Shown here in pieces: positions 40,887 to 49,270 of a stretch of DNA of 49,616 nt. Location of the stretch: the NCBI GenBank assembly GCA_022562915.1, contig JADFOJ010000013.1, forward strand, positions 1 through 49,616. The letters run 5' to 3'. Both the position numbers and the translations under genes were made by a program. Each line of letters starts with the position of its first letter. Position 1 is the first letter of the stretch. Source of the DNA: Planctomycetota bacterium (GTDB lineage Bacteria; Planctomycetota; Phycisphaerae; Phycisphaerales; SM1A02). The notes beneath the pieces were generated by a model. That model searched no databases. It saw only the letters and a list, made by a program, of their open reading frames with translations, and was not told the origin of the DNA.

Positions 40887-41030
40887 TCAGGGCTTGCGAG
40901 CGGTGGTCCGGTACGGGTGCACGACCTTGCGGCGGCGTCGGGCCGTGGGCCTGGGGCTCCGCCGGCCGGGCTCCGGTCGGCCATCCCCGATGGTGCCGAC
41001 GTCGCCGGGGACAGTGTCGCCGGCGGACAT
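40887..41030 (-). CDS. Possible small basic protein (47 residues)
   Basis: The frame begins MSAGDTVPGDVGTIGDGRPE and ends with a very basic tail, RRRRKVVHPYRTTARKP, then TGA. A weak GGCGGGA lies upstream of the ATG at 41030. It occupies the otherwise empty 40791-41075 stretch between the hydrolase and the MITE-like element. High-GC DNA gives chance open frames, so support is modest; the strongly arginine-rich C-terminus and sensible start are the only positive signs. Confidence 0.35.
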   Translation of the reverse strand: MSAGDTVPGDVGTIGDGRPEPGRRSPRPTARRRRKVVHPYRTTARKP

Positions 41031-41075
41031 GCCGGGTCCCGCCGTCGTGATCGGGCGACCCGCCAGCAGGTCGGA

Positions 41076-41242
41076 CTAGCAGCCCGTTGAAGAAGTGCTT
41101 CGATGGCGAGAGCGCGACCAGATTCGTCAGACCAAGGAGCCGGATCGAAGGCATATCCCGGAGATACGGCGAGATTCGGCGACGCCGAGCTGGCGGATCT
41201 GGGCCGCTCGCAGCCCGAATGACTTCTTCAACGGGCTGCTAG
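41076..41242. mobile_element. MITE-like element with perfect 21-bp terminal inverted repeats
   Basis: The left end begins CTAGCAGCCCGTTGAAGAAG (21 bp including a final T). The right end is its exact reverse complement at 41222-41242. The 125-bp interior has no open frame that looks like a transposase. CTAG at both ends could be part of the repeat or a target duplication. It is probably moved in trans by a transposase elsewhere in the genome. Confidence 0.8.
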
Positions 41243-41404
41243 ACCATCGTGGCAAATATCAACGTGCGCATCGTTGTTCCCCTGCCCTGTCAACCCGTTG
41301 TAGCGGCATCGCCGCCCGTGGCCATGGCCCACGAGGCTCCTGCGACGGCAACAGCAGCGCGCACAGACCGAACAGGTATGACAAACCGACGCTGCCGCCG
41401 GTGC

Positions 41405-41671
41405 CTACCGAGGGGCGCCGCGCTCAGTCCGCTCGCGGGCTTCGTTGACTTTGAGCGTGCGGCCGTCGAGTTCATGGCCGTTGAGGGCGTCCATGGCCGA
41501 CTTGCCTTCGCCGGCATCGCTCATCTCGACGAACCCGAAGCCGCGCGAACGGCCGGTAATCCTGTCGGTGATGATTGCCACGCTGTTGACCGAGCCGTGT
41601 TGGCCGAAAAGCTCGCTGAGCGAGTCCTCGGTCGTCTGGAAACTGAGGTTGCCAACGTAGATGCGGAACAT
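41405..41671 (-). CDS. RRM-domain RNA-binding protein
   Basis: An 88-residue single RNA-recognition-motif protein. RNP2 is IYVGNL at residues 3-8 and RNP1 is RGFGFVEM near residue 43, with the standard spacing (TTEDSLSELFGQHGSVNSVA between). A short charged tail ends ERTERGAPR. ATG 41671 has GGGAGT about nine bases upstream. Such small RRM proteins are common in cyanobacteria and planctomycetes and often respond to cold. Position next to the rRNA operon may be incidental, since the strong 5S terminator precedes its region. Confidence 0.92.
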   Translation of the reverse strand: MFRIYVGNLSFQTTEDSLSELFGQHGSVNSVAIITDRITGRSRGFGFVEMSDAGEGKSAMDALNGHELDGRTLKVNEARERTERGAPR

Positions 41672-41793
41672 TGCGAACACTCCCATGCATGTCTGTAATG
41701 ACGGGAGTGTACCACTGGGCCCGGTCACGGTCCCGTGAGGCGCCTTGTGGTCGCCGTGCGGTCACATGCGCCCAGCGCCTGCTTGCCACGGCC

Positions 41794-41833
41794 AAAAAAA
41801 AAGGATCCCGACGGGTGCTCCCCGTCGGGATCC
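41794..41833 (-). terminator. Intrinsic terminator of the 23S-5S operon
   Basis: On the minus strand, GGATCCCGACGGG-GAGCA-CCCGTCGGGATCC forms a perfect 13-bp stem followed by nine T residues. It ends the rRNA transcript five bases after the 5S 3' end. Confidence 0.96.
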
Positions 41834-41838
41834 ATAAG

Positions 41839-41946
41839 TGTCGGCAACGACCTACTTTCCCGCTGAGCAGTATCATCGGCGGCAGGAACTTAACTACTGT
41901 GTTCGGGATGGTAACAGGTGTCACCTCCCACCTATGGTCACCGACA
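41839..41946 (-). rRNA. rrf: 5S ribosomal RNA
   Basis: About 108 bases whose ends pair (TGTCGGTGAC...GTTGCCGACA). The interior has the conserved CCCGAACACAG and AAGTTCCTGCCGCC-type segments and the 3' GCGGGAAAGTAGGTCG. It lies 140 bases after the 23S gene and is followed directly by the operon terminator. End positions are good to a few bases. Confidence 0.93.
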
Positions 41947-42405
41947 AATCCGGCCGCCGGTTTTCACCGCCGGCCGGTATTGATCGTTGTAAATCGAACG
42001 TCCGTAACGAGGTCGAATCGACGCATGAGATCATGCGAGGCATGGCCGCCGCCGGAATACCGAGCCCGAAATCAGGGCCGGAACCCGGTCGACGTGACCA
42101 AGTCATCGACCGTTAGTACCGCTTCGCTGAGAGTATTTCTACCCGTACACGTGCGGCCTATCAACCTGGTAGTCTTCCAGGGGTCTCTCGTCCCGACGAA
42201 TCGGGACATGCAACACTCATCTCCAGGGGAGCTTCCTGCTTAGATGCTTTCAGCGGTTATCTCTGCCCCACATAGCTACCCAGCGATGGACCGAGCGGTC
42301 CAACTGGCACACCAGGGGTGGGTCCCTCCCAATCCTCTCGTACTAGGGAGAAATCCTGTCAATGTTGCAACGCCCACGGCAGATAGGGACCGACCTGGCT
42401 CACGC

Positions 42406-42464
<59 letters not shown>

Positions 42465-42465
42465 C

Positions 42466-42509
<44 letters not shown>

Positions 42510-43083
42510 GCCCCGCCGCTATGGACGCTCGGGGGCGATCAGCCTGTTATCCCCGGGGTACCTTTTATCCGTTGAGCTACGACCCTTCCACACGGGATCG
42601 CAGGATCACTAGAGCCCACTTTCGTGACTGCTCGTCTGGTAAGACTCGCAGTAAAGCCGGCTTATGCTCTTACACTCGACACATGGTTTCCAACCATGCC
42701 GAGCCGACCTTTGCGCTCCTCCGTTACCTTTTAGGAGGAGACCGCCCCAGTCAAACTGCCCAGCATACACTGTCCCCCGCCCAGCTTCATGGGAATCGGG
42801 GTTAGGCCATCAACATGCTCAGGGTGGTATTTCAAGGTTGGCTTCACCCGAACCGAAATCCGGGTTTCAATGCCTCCCACCTATCCTACGCAGAACAGGC
42901 CAATGACCAATACAAGCCTGCAGTAAAGGTCCACGGGGTCTTTCCGTCTTGCCGCGGGTAGGCGGCATCTTCACCGCCACTACTATTTCACCGAGTCGGT
43001 TGTGGAGACAGTGCCCCAGTCGTTACACCATTCATGCACGTCGGAACTTACCCGACAAGGAACTTCGCTACCTTAGGACCGTC

Positions 43084-43864
43084 CAACTTTGTTACTCATC
43101 CAGGTACTCTAATGAGTGCGTGGATGGGCCGAGCCATTTCTGCTCGACTCTACGCGTCACCGCGCAGTTCGGACTATATCATCCTCGCCAGTTCCGCTGA
43201 TCTGATCAGCAGGTTGACGAAGTTCGGCGTGTAGTCTCTGAGGATTCCACCGCATCGAATGCTGCCAGAATCTCCTGTTCGGTGTACTTGCGTTTGCCGC
43301 CGTCATTCATCTCTCGCCGAAGTTTCAACAACTCGACGATTCCTGGCTTGTCCAGGTGAGCTTTCTCCTTCATGAGTTCGGCCATCCGCCGGAAGATCGC
43401 GAAGTCGCGTTTCTTCTTGGCTGACAGAAAGCCGAACCGTCTGAAGAAAGGAATGACGTTCTCGTGAATGGCATTGAGGTTGTTGACCTCAAACATCCAG
43501 ACGTCGTCGCTCTTGTAGCGAATCGTGCCGCACTTCAGATGTCGTTTGAAGAGTGCCAGAACGACTTTGTCCTTCTGGGACACGTTCAGGCACAACGACA
43601 CCTTCCATGGCAGCGTGTAGTCACGACGACGACGGAAGCTGAGGTGAAAGCTCCCTTCGCCATCCACGAAGCCGGCAAAGTAGTAACCGATACGATCAGG
43701 AATTCTGGGGACATTGAGCATCGAGCGATGGCCTTTCCTGCTGATTGTCTGCACCGAACGGATTGTCACTGCCTGTGTGCCACCGGGTGGCAGGGATCAG
43801 GCGAGTACCGTCGGATACTCAGGGTTTCCAGCATTTAGCCGAATTTTATAACTACGATCGGTTC
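43084..43864 (-). mobile_element. Group I intron in 23S rRNA, after U1917 (E. coli numbering)
   Basis: About 781 bases. The 5' exon ends TAACTAT, and the intron's guide GTAGTTA just inside pairs with it, giving the classic U-G at the splice site. Core elements are visible on the sense strand: Q-like AATCAGCAGG (43737-43746), R-like CTCAGAGACTACACG (43228-43243) and S-like GATATAGTCC (43171-43180). The 3' exon resumes at (G)ACGGTCCTAAGG. It carries a LAGLIDADG gene between Q and R. Introns at this conserved helix-69 site are known in other bacteria, such as Coxiella (L1917). The 3' boundary is uncertain by one base. Confidence 0.9.
43206..43721 (-). CDS. LAGLIDADG homing endonuclease encoded in the intron
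   Basis: A 171-residue protein with a single LAGLIDADG motif, FAGFVDGEGSF, at about residues 16-26; single-motif enzymes act as homodimers. The second half (NAIHENVIPFFRRFGFLSAK; LMKEKAHLDKPGIVELLKLR) fits the LAGLIDADG_1 family. It would cut intron-less 23S genes at the TAACTATAACGGTCC site and so spread the intron. ATG 43721 is chosen; a GTG 48 bases upstream would run into the Q/P4 core. The 3' end overlaps the intron's R element, so protein and ribozyme share sequence. GC content is visibly lower than in neighbouring genes, consistent with transfer. Confidence 0.92.
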   Translation of the reverse strand: MLNVPRIPDRIGYYFAGFVDGEGSFHLSFRRRRDYTLPWKVSLCLNVSQKDKVVLALFKRHLKCGTIRYKSDDVWMFEVNNLNAIHENVIPFFRRFGFLSAKKKRDFAIFRRMAELMKEKAHLDKPGIVELLKLRREMNDGGKRKYTEQEILAAFDAVESSETTRRTSSTC

Positions 43865-44897
43865 ATAGTTACGGCCGCCGTTTACCGGCGCTTCAGTCGC
43901 AAGCTTCTCCCCCGAAGGGAATAACCTGCTCCCTTGACGTTCCGGCACCGGGCAGGTGTCACACTGTATACGTCCTCTTGCGAGTTGGCACAGTGCTGTG
44001 TTTTTGATAAACAGTCGCCAGGGCCTATTCTCTGCGCCCTCTGTTTCCAGGAGGGCCCCCTTCTTGCGAACTTACGGGGTGAATTTGCCTAGTTCCTTCA
44101 CAACCGTTTTCTCGAGCGCCTGAGGCTATTCGCCAAGCCTACCTGTGTCAGTTTGCGGTACGGGTTCCATGATTGTCACCGGACGGTTTTTCGTGGGACC
44201 TTTCCACCCAACATCGGCCTCAAGGGCCTGGACGCTTCACTGTCCCGTTGAGCTTCAAAATCCGTCACGCCGGATCAACCGCACATGGAAGGGCAGGAAT
44301 GTTGACCTGCTATCCATCGACTACGCCTTTCGGCCTCGCCTTAGGACCCGCCTAACCCTGGGCGGATTTACCTTCCCCAGGAAACCTTAGGCTTTCGGCG
44401 ACGGAGATTCTCACTCCGTTTATCGTTACTCAAGCCGACATATTCACTTCCTGCCGCTCCATCCCGACTTCCGTCGAAACTTCACAGCCGACAGGAACGC
44501 TCCTCTACCATCCGCCCGAAGGCGGATCCGCAGTTTCGGCACAGTCCTTGATTCCCGATCATTTTCGGCGCTGGATTCCTTGACCAGTGAGCTGTTACGC
44601 ACTCTTTAAATGGTGGCTGCTTCTAAGCCAACATCCTGGCTGTCACGGCAATCCAACTACCTTCGAAACTTAGAACTGTTCTGGGGCCTTAACTGGCGGT
44701 CTGGGCTCTTTCCCTTTTGACCACGGAAATTATCTCCCGTGGACTGACTCCCACGACAAGGCCGCGCGGTATTCGGAGTTTGGTTGAGGTGGGTAGGCTT
44801 GTGGCCCCCCATCCCCATCCAGTAGCTCTACCCCCGCGCGGTGTAACGTGAGGCTAGCCCTAAAGCTATTTCGAGGAGAACGAGATATCTCCGAGTA

Positions 44898-44930
<33 letters not shown>

Positions 44931-45870
44931 ACCCAACTTTTCAACGTTGGTGTGTTCGGTCCTCCAAGGGGTGTTACCCCCTCTTCAACCTGCCCATGGG
45001 TAGATCACTCGGTTTCGCGTCTGCCCCCTGCGACTCAGCGCCCTTTTAAGACTCGGTTTCCCTTCGGCTCCGCTGGGATTCAGCTTAGCCTTGCCGCAGA
45101 AAGCAACTCGTCGGCTCATTATGCAAAAGGCACGCGGTCACCCGAGCAAGCCCGGGCTCCCACAGCTTGTAAGCATACGGTTTCAGGTACTTTTCACTCC
45201 CCTTATCGGGGTGCTTTTCATCATTCAGTCACCTTACTGATTCACTATCGGTCGTTGAGTAGTATTTAGCCTTGGAGGGTGGACCCCCCAGCTTCACACG
45301 GAGTTTCACGAGCTCCATGCTACTCTGGTGCGCCTAGGCCACCGTTGCATTCTGCTACAGGACTATCACCTTCTTTGGTCCGGCTTTCCTGCACGGTTCA
45401 CAGTTCACTCCAGTGTGCCACATCGGCGTCCGCAACCCCGGGCCGAAGCCCGGTTTGGGCTGTTCCGCTTTCGCTCGCCGCTACTTACGGAATCGCGTTT
45501 GCTTTCTATTCCTCTGGTTACTGAGATGTTTCAGTTCACCAGGTTCGCTCCTGCACCCTATGCATTCAGGTGCAGGTGACCCGTAAAAACGAGTCGGGTT
45601 TCCCCATTCGGAGACCCCAGGATCATCGCTCGGTTACCAGCTTCCCTGGGCTTATCGCAGGTTCCCACGTCCTTCATCGCCTCTCAACGCCAAGACATCC
45701 GCCGTACGCTCTTTGGCAACTTGGTCACGCCGACCCGACCCCGGCCACTGACCCTTGCCACCATGGAAAATCCAGGTGGTGCCGGATGCAACCGGAACCC
45801 GCTCGACGCACGTTGCCATGCCTCATAATCGCGTTCGATTCGTCTCGGTTTACAAGACGTTCGATCACAA

Positions 45871-45884
45871 CTTGTCAAAGAACC
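45871..45884 (-). promoter_or_regulatory. boxA-like antitermination site in the 23S leader
   Basis: The minus strand reads GGTTCTTTGACAAG, close to bacterial rRNA boxA (TGCTCTTTAACA / TTCTTTGA-type). It lies between the promoter and the 23S 5' end, where NusB-NusE would load. Confidence 0.6.
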
Positions 45885-45959
45885 AAGGCCGCATCAACGC
45901 CTTCCAGCGCTCACACGAGCCCCGGACGATAGCCGTCCTGTTTCAGTCGGAACCGAGTC

Positions 45960-45987
45960 AGCCTAGCACCATGTCCGGCGTTGTCAA
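45960..45987 (-). promoter_or_regulatory. Strong sigma-70-type promoter for the 23S-5S operon
   Basis: The minus strand reads TTGACA-N16-TAGGCT, with TGC directly before the -10 (an extended -10). It starts transcription near 45952, giving a leader of about 215 bases before 23S. The leader also holds GTCAGTGGCCGG-type sequence that can pair with the 23S 3' flank as a processing stem. Confidence 0.75.
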
Positions 45988-46017
45988 GTTGGGGCGGGCA
46001 GCCCCTGCCGCCCGGCC

Positions 46018-47922
46018 CTACAAGGACCGCGGGGTGGGGGCGGGGACCTTCCCCAGCAGCCGCCGGCGATCCGTATCGGTCTTCTCGGCCTGCGGGTCGC
46101 GCACCTCCAGCCGCGTGGGGTCGTCGAGGTCCTGCAGCAGCACCCGGACGGCCCTGCGAGCACCCGGGCCCGGGCCGCGACGCCGCCGGTCATCGCCCGA
46201 CTGGAGGTCCTCCACGATGTCCAGCACGAACAGCCTGGTGCCGAAGTCTACTCCGTTCCGTACACCACCGATGACCGCCCCTGGCGAGACGGAGAAGGTC
46301 TCCATTCGCTGGACTCCCTTGTAGAAAAGGAAGACCTCGACCGTGGCCCGACCAAACCCATGCCTACCCGGCCCTCCCTTGGTGGCGCTGGTGACGAAGA
46401 CGCGGCTGAACGGGTGGATCCGGACAGTTTTCGACCAGTCGCTCGGCGGCGAGTTCAGCACAAAGGCCTCGGCAAGGTTCTTCTGGCCTTCGACCAGGCT
46501 CAGCTTCTTGCCGAAGAACGGGTTGTAAACACTCACCGTGACGCGATACCTGTAGCTGCTGCCCGGCTTGACGGTGAGATCGTGACCCCAGACGAGGATC
46601 TCATCACTGTCAAGGACGGCGGACGGATCGATCTCCGATTCCTGGGCGTCCGGGTCAGCTCCGAGAGCGAGCAGGTCTCGTTCGGTCCTCGTGATCGATC
46701 GGTCGATGCGCTGAATCTGGCGCTTGAGACGCTTGATCAGCTTTTCCTTGTCCTCGAAAGGATCCCGGTCGCCACCTTGGCGCCTCCCGGTATCCTGGCC
46801 TCCGCCGGCGCCGAAGCCTCCGCTGCCGCCGCCTTTGCCCGGGGGGGCGCGTCTGCCGCCGCCGGGGGGATCCCGCCGGCCGGTCCCACCACGGTCACCC
46901 GCGCCCTGTCCCGGGGGGTCATCTTCACGGTCATCGTCCATCGAACCGCCGGCGCGCTTGAGCTGGTCCATCAGTTCCGCGCGCTTGACATTCTGCTGCG
47001 CGAGTGTCTTCCGCTTCCGCAGCACCCCGATCCTCGCAGCGTCGTCGTCGACCGGTACACCGGTCTCGTGCCACGGGGGGACGGTCCAGTCATCGCTCAC
47101 GGTGTCGTAGAACTTCGGTTGAATGACCTTCAACTGGTAGGCCGGATCGCCCAACAGAGCCAGGACTTCATCGCGGAGCGAAGCGAAGAGCTTGCCGCTG
47201 ATCCGGCCGCGAACCGAGTCCTGTCCCTGGATCGGTTCGAGCGTGACCAGACCGGACCACTGCCCGTCAACCTGCTCTTCACGGTGAATGACGACGTCGA
47301 CCATGTGCTCCGGCCGATCGTTGAACCAACTCGATGGAATCCGGACGGAGTCAGCCTGGCCCTCACCGAAAAACTGGCGACGAAGTTCGGCCAGGTCGAA
47401 TCGGGCCCGAACGGTCGCGTAGACCAAGTCGTGCGGATCGCCGTCGGCGAACCGCTTCTGCAATTCGGGGTATCGTTCGACCACGCCGTCCGCCAACGCC
47501 TCGGCGTACTGGCCGACGGCCACCCGGTCCGGCTTCGGCACTACAGGCACCGTCAACTCCAGGTTCCTGCCTATTCCGACACCCACGACGCTCGGGGCGA
47601 GCGCCATCTGGAACGGCGGAAGGACCGCCTCCGGCGAAAGCGATCGATCACGCTGGGCAAGCAGATCGTCGAAGCCCAGGGTCGGGTAGGGAATCTCCAC
47701 GCCGGCCGGCGCATCGTCGCGCAGCAGTGCCAGCAGTTGTTCGGCACGCTCCTGAAGCACCTGGTCGATGTCGGCGGGGGCGATCCTGCCCGCCGGGATC
47801 GACACGGCATTGGGCTCACCGATGAACTGAACGGCCGTGAAACCGATGGCAGCGACAAACGCGATCGCCAGAACGAACTTCTCGGCGTGCTTTTCCCAGA
47901 CCGTAATTCCCTTGGTTTTCAT
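46018..47922 (-). CDS. Single-pass membrane protein with Gly/Arg-rich linker and C-terminal beta domain, unknown function
   Basis: A 634-residue protein. A short N-terminal part is followed by one membrane helix (FVLAIAFVAAIGFTAVQFIG). Next come a soluble region of about 270 residues (LRRQFFGEGQADSVRIPSSW) and a disordered linker rich in Gly, Arg, Pro and Asp (about residues 340-390, e.g. GGGSGGFGAGGGQDTGRRQG). A coiled coil (LIKRLKRQIQRIDRSITRTE) and a beta-rich C-terminal domain follow (GSSYRYRVTVSVYNPFFG; GRATVEVFLFYKGVQRMETF). ATG 47922 has GAGGG upstream; 13 bases separate it from the previous gene. Two more membrane proteins upstream form an operon with it. The topology recalls PilN/PilO/PilP-type alignment proteins of type IV pili, but no family is recognised. 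Confidence 0.65.
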   Translation of the reverse strand: MKTKGITVWEKHAEKFVLAIAFVAAIGFTAVQFIGEPNAVSIPAGRIAPADIDQVLQERAEQLLALLRDDAPAGVEIPYPTLGFDDLLAQRDRSLSPEAVLPPFQMALAPSVVGVGIGRNLELTVPVVPKPDRVAVGQYAEALADGVVERYPELQKRFADGDPHDLVYATVRARFDLAELRRQFFGEGQADSVRIPSSWFNDRPEHMVDVVIHREEQVDGQWSGLVTLEPIQGQDSVRGRISGKLFASLRDEVLALLGDPAYQLKVIQPKFYDTVSDDWTVPPWHETGVPVDDDAARIGVLRKRKTLAQQNVKRAELMDQLKRAGGSMDDDREDDPPGQGAGDRGGTGRRDPPGGGRRAPPGKGGGSGGFGAGGGQDTGRRQGGDRDPFEDKEKLIKRLKRQIQRIDRSITRTERDLLALGADPDAQESEIDPSAVLDSDEILVWGHDLTVKPGSSYRYRVTVSVYNPFFGKKLSLVEGQKNLAEAFVLNSPPSDWSKTVRIHPFSRVFVTSATKGGPGRHGFGRATVEVFLFYKGVQRMETFSVSPGAVIGGVRNGVDFGTRLFVLDIVEDLQSGDDRRRRGPGPGARRAVRVLLQDLDDPTRLEVRDPQAEKTDTDRRRLLGKVPAPTPRSL

Positions 47923-47935
47923 CGTCGGGATTCCC

Positions 47936-49270
47936 TCAGCCTGTGCTCCCGGCCTCGACCGGGATGCCAAGTGTTTCCTTGAGCTCCGGCGGCATGAACT
48001 CGGTCGTCCACGCCCTGAACCAGACGGTCTCAAGAGCCAGCGTCACCTTTGAAACAGGTTTGCCCCCGTAAAAGTGCCCATCCCTGATCGCAACAAACAG
48101 ATCCACCGGCTCCACCCGGGCGTTGAGGATGGTCATGAAGTTGTACCTGGCCAGGGCGTCGAAGACCTCGGGCATCATCTCGCTGTCCACGATGAGAACG
48201 ACCTCCACACGACGAACGTCGAACAGCGGGTTGGTCGTTCGCCCGGTGAAGGAGTATCCGAAGTCAAGCGGCACCTCTCGGGAGGGATCGACCGAGGTCG
48301 GCGCCGCGCCTGTCTCGGCGCCCCGCGACGATGAACCACCCGTGCGACGTCCCGACTTCCGGCCTCCCGTATTGAAGCCTCCAGTTGGAGCAGCGGCCGC
48401 GCGCCCGCCGGAACCCGGTTCGTCCGTCACGAAGACGTCCACGACACGCTTCACCGGTGCATCGACGATCGAGTTGTACGGCTCGTTGCACTGAGCGAGC
48501 GCCCTGAGGATGTCCTGCTTCACCCACAACCGCCACTGCCAGTCGAACATCCGGCTCATGCCCTCGCCCTCGGCCCGATCGGGGAACTCCGACGAGGTCG
48601 GTACATTGAGGGCGTCGAGCGTCGCGTACATCTTCAACTTCTTGGCTTTATCGGCGTAATGCGAGAGCCGGGTATTGGTCAACTGCTCTGTCAAACCCGC
48701 CTGCTCATCCGCGGTCAGTGTGTTGGTCGATCTCTTGTGTAAGTCGTCCAGGTATCGCGCGCGGGTACGCTGGAGTTTCTTGAGTATCTCGTCCGCGGTC
48801 GGAGGACCACCGGCGCCCACGTCGGCGAGCAACTGCTCATACGCAGCGTGCAACGCCCGGTACATGTTCTGGGGCAGTATTTCACGCAGTTGTGCCGGCG
48901 GCCGGGGAAAGAGTTGCGCGACCAGCACCGCCCGGTCCTTGTGATTGATCCGCATCACCTCTTGCCTGACCCGATCGGTGTCCTTGCGGATGACGTCGAC
49001 CACCTCCTGGTACCGATCGAGGAACCGCCTGTTGACGGCGATGCTTGCGTCCACCGGTACGTTGCCCGGCACCGGGTAGTGGATGGACACCTGGGTCTTC
49101 TCGAACCGGCTCATCTCCGAGATCTTCTTCGCCCGATCCTCAACCTCCTGCCGGACAGCCTCGTTCATGTTCCCGGAGAGGATCCACATCCCGACCGGAG
49201 CCGCGATCATGGCCGCCACGGCGAAGACGGTGTAGATGTTGGTCTTGACCCAGTTCAGCACGCCGCTCAT
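47936..49270 (-). CDS. Single-pass membrane protein, PilO-like topology, unknown function
   Basis: A 444-residue protein: short cytosolic start (MSGVLNWVKTNIY), one membrane helix (VFAVAAMIAAPVGMWILSG), coiled-coil-like periplasmic part (EAVRQEVEDRAKKISEMSRF; VIRKDTDRVRQEVMRINHKD), a Gly/Arg/Ser-rich linker (TGGFNTGGRKSGRRTGGSSS), and a C-terminal alpha/beta domain (RRVEVVLIVDSEMMPEVFDA; LALETVWFRAW). The helix-coil-ferredoxin-like layout is like PilO, which supports only a tentative link to a type IV pilus or type II secretion inner-membrane complex. Its start overlaps the upstream stop by four bases. Confidence 0.6.
   Translation of the reverse strand: MSGVLNWVKTNIYTVFAVAAMIAAPVGMWILSGNMNEAVRQEVEDRAKKISEMSRFEKTQVSIHYPVPGNVPVDASIAVNRRFLDRYQEVVDVIRKDTDRVRQEVMRINHKDRAVLVAQLFPRPPAQLREILPQNMYRALHAAYEQLLADVGAGGPPTADEILKKLQRTRARYLDDLHKRSTNTLTADEQAGLTEQLTNTRLSHYADKAKKLKMYATLDALNVPTSSEFPDRAEGEGMSRMFDWQWRLWVKQDILRALAQCNEPYNSIVDAPVKRVVDVFVTDEPGSGGRAAAAPTGGFNTGGRKSGRRTGGSSSRGAETGAAPTSVDPSREVPLDFGYSFTGRTTNPLFDVRRVEVVLIVDSEMMPEVFDALARYNFMTILNARVEPVDLFVAIRDGHFYGGKPVSKVTLALETVWFRAWTTEFMPPELKETLGIPVEAGSTG

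Noticed and set aside
40791-41154. Minus-strand 241-codon frame entering the hydrolase gene from upstream
   Set aside because: It crosses the MITE end and is in a different frame from the hydrolase, whose signal peptide and Shine-Dalgarno mark the true start.
43084-43864. Simple intervening sequence in 23S rather than an intron
   Set aside because: Guide pairing with the 5' exon, Q/R/S core elements and a LAGLIDADG gene fit a group I intron.
45736-46017. A 16S or tRNA gene upstream of 23S
   Set aside because: The 282 bases hold only a promoter, leader and boxA-like site; no cloverleaf or 16S sequence is present.
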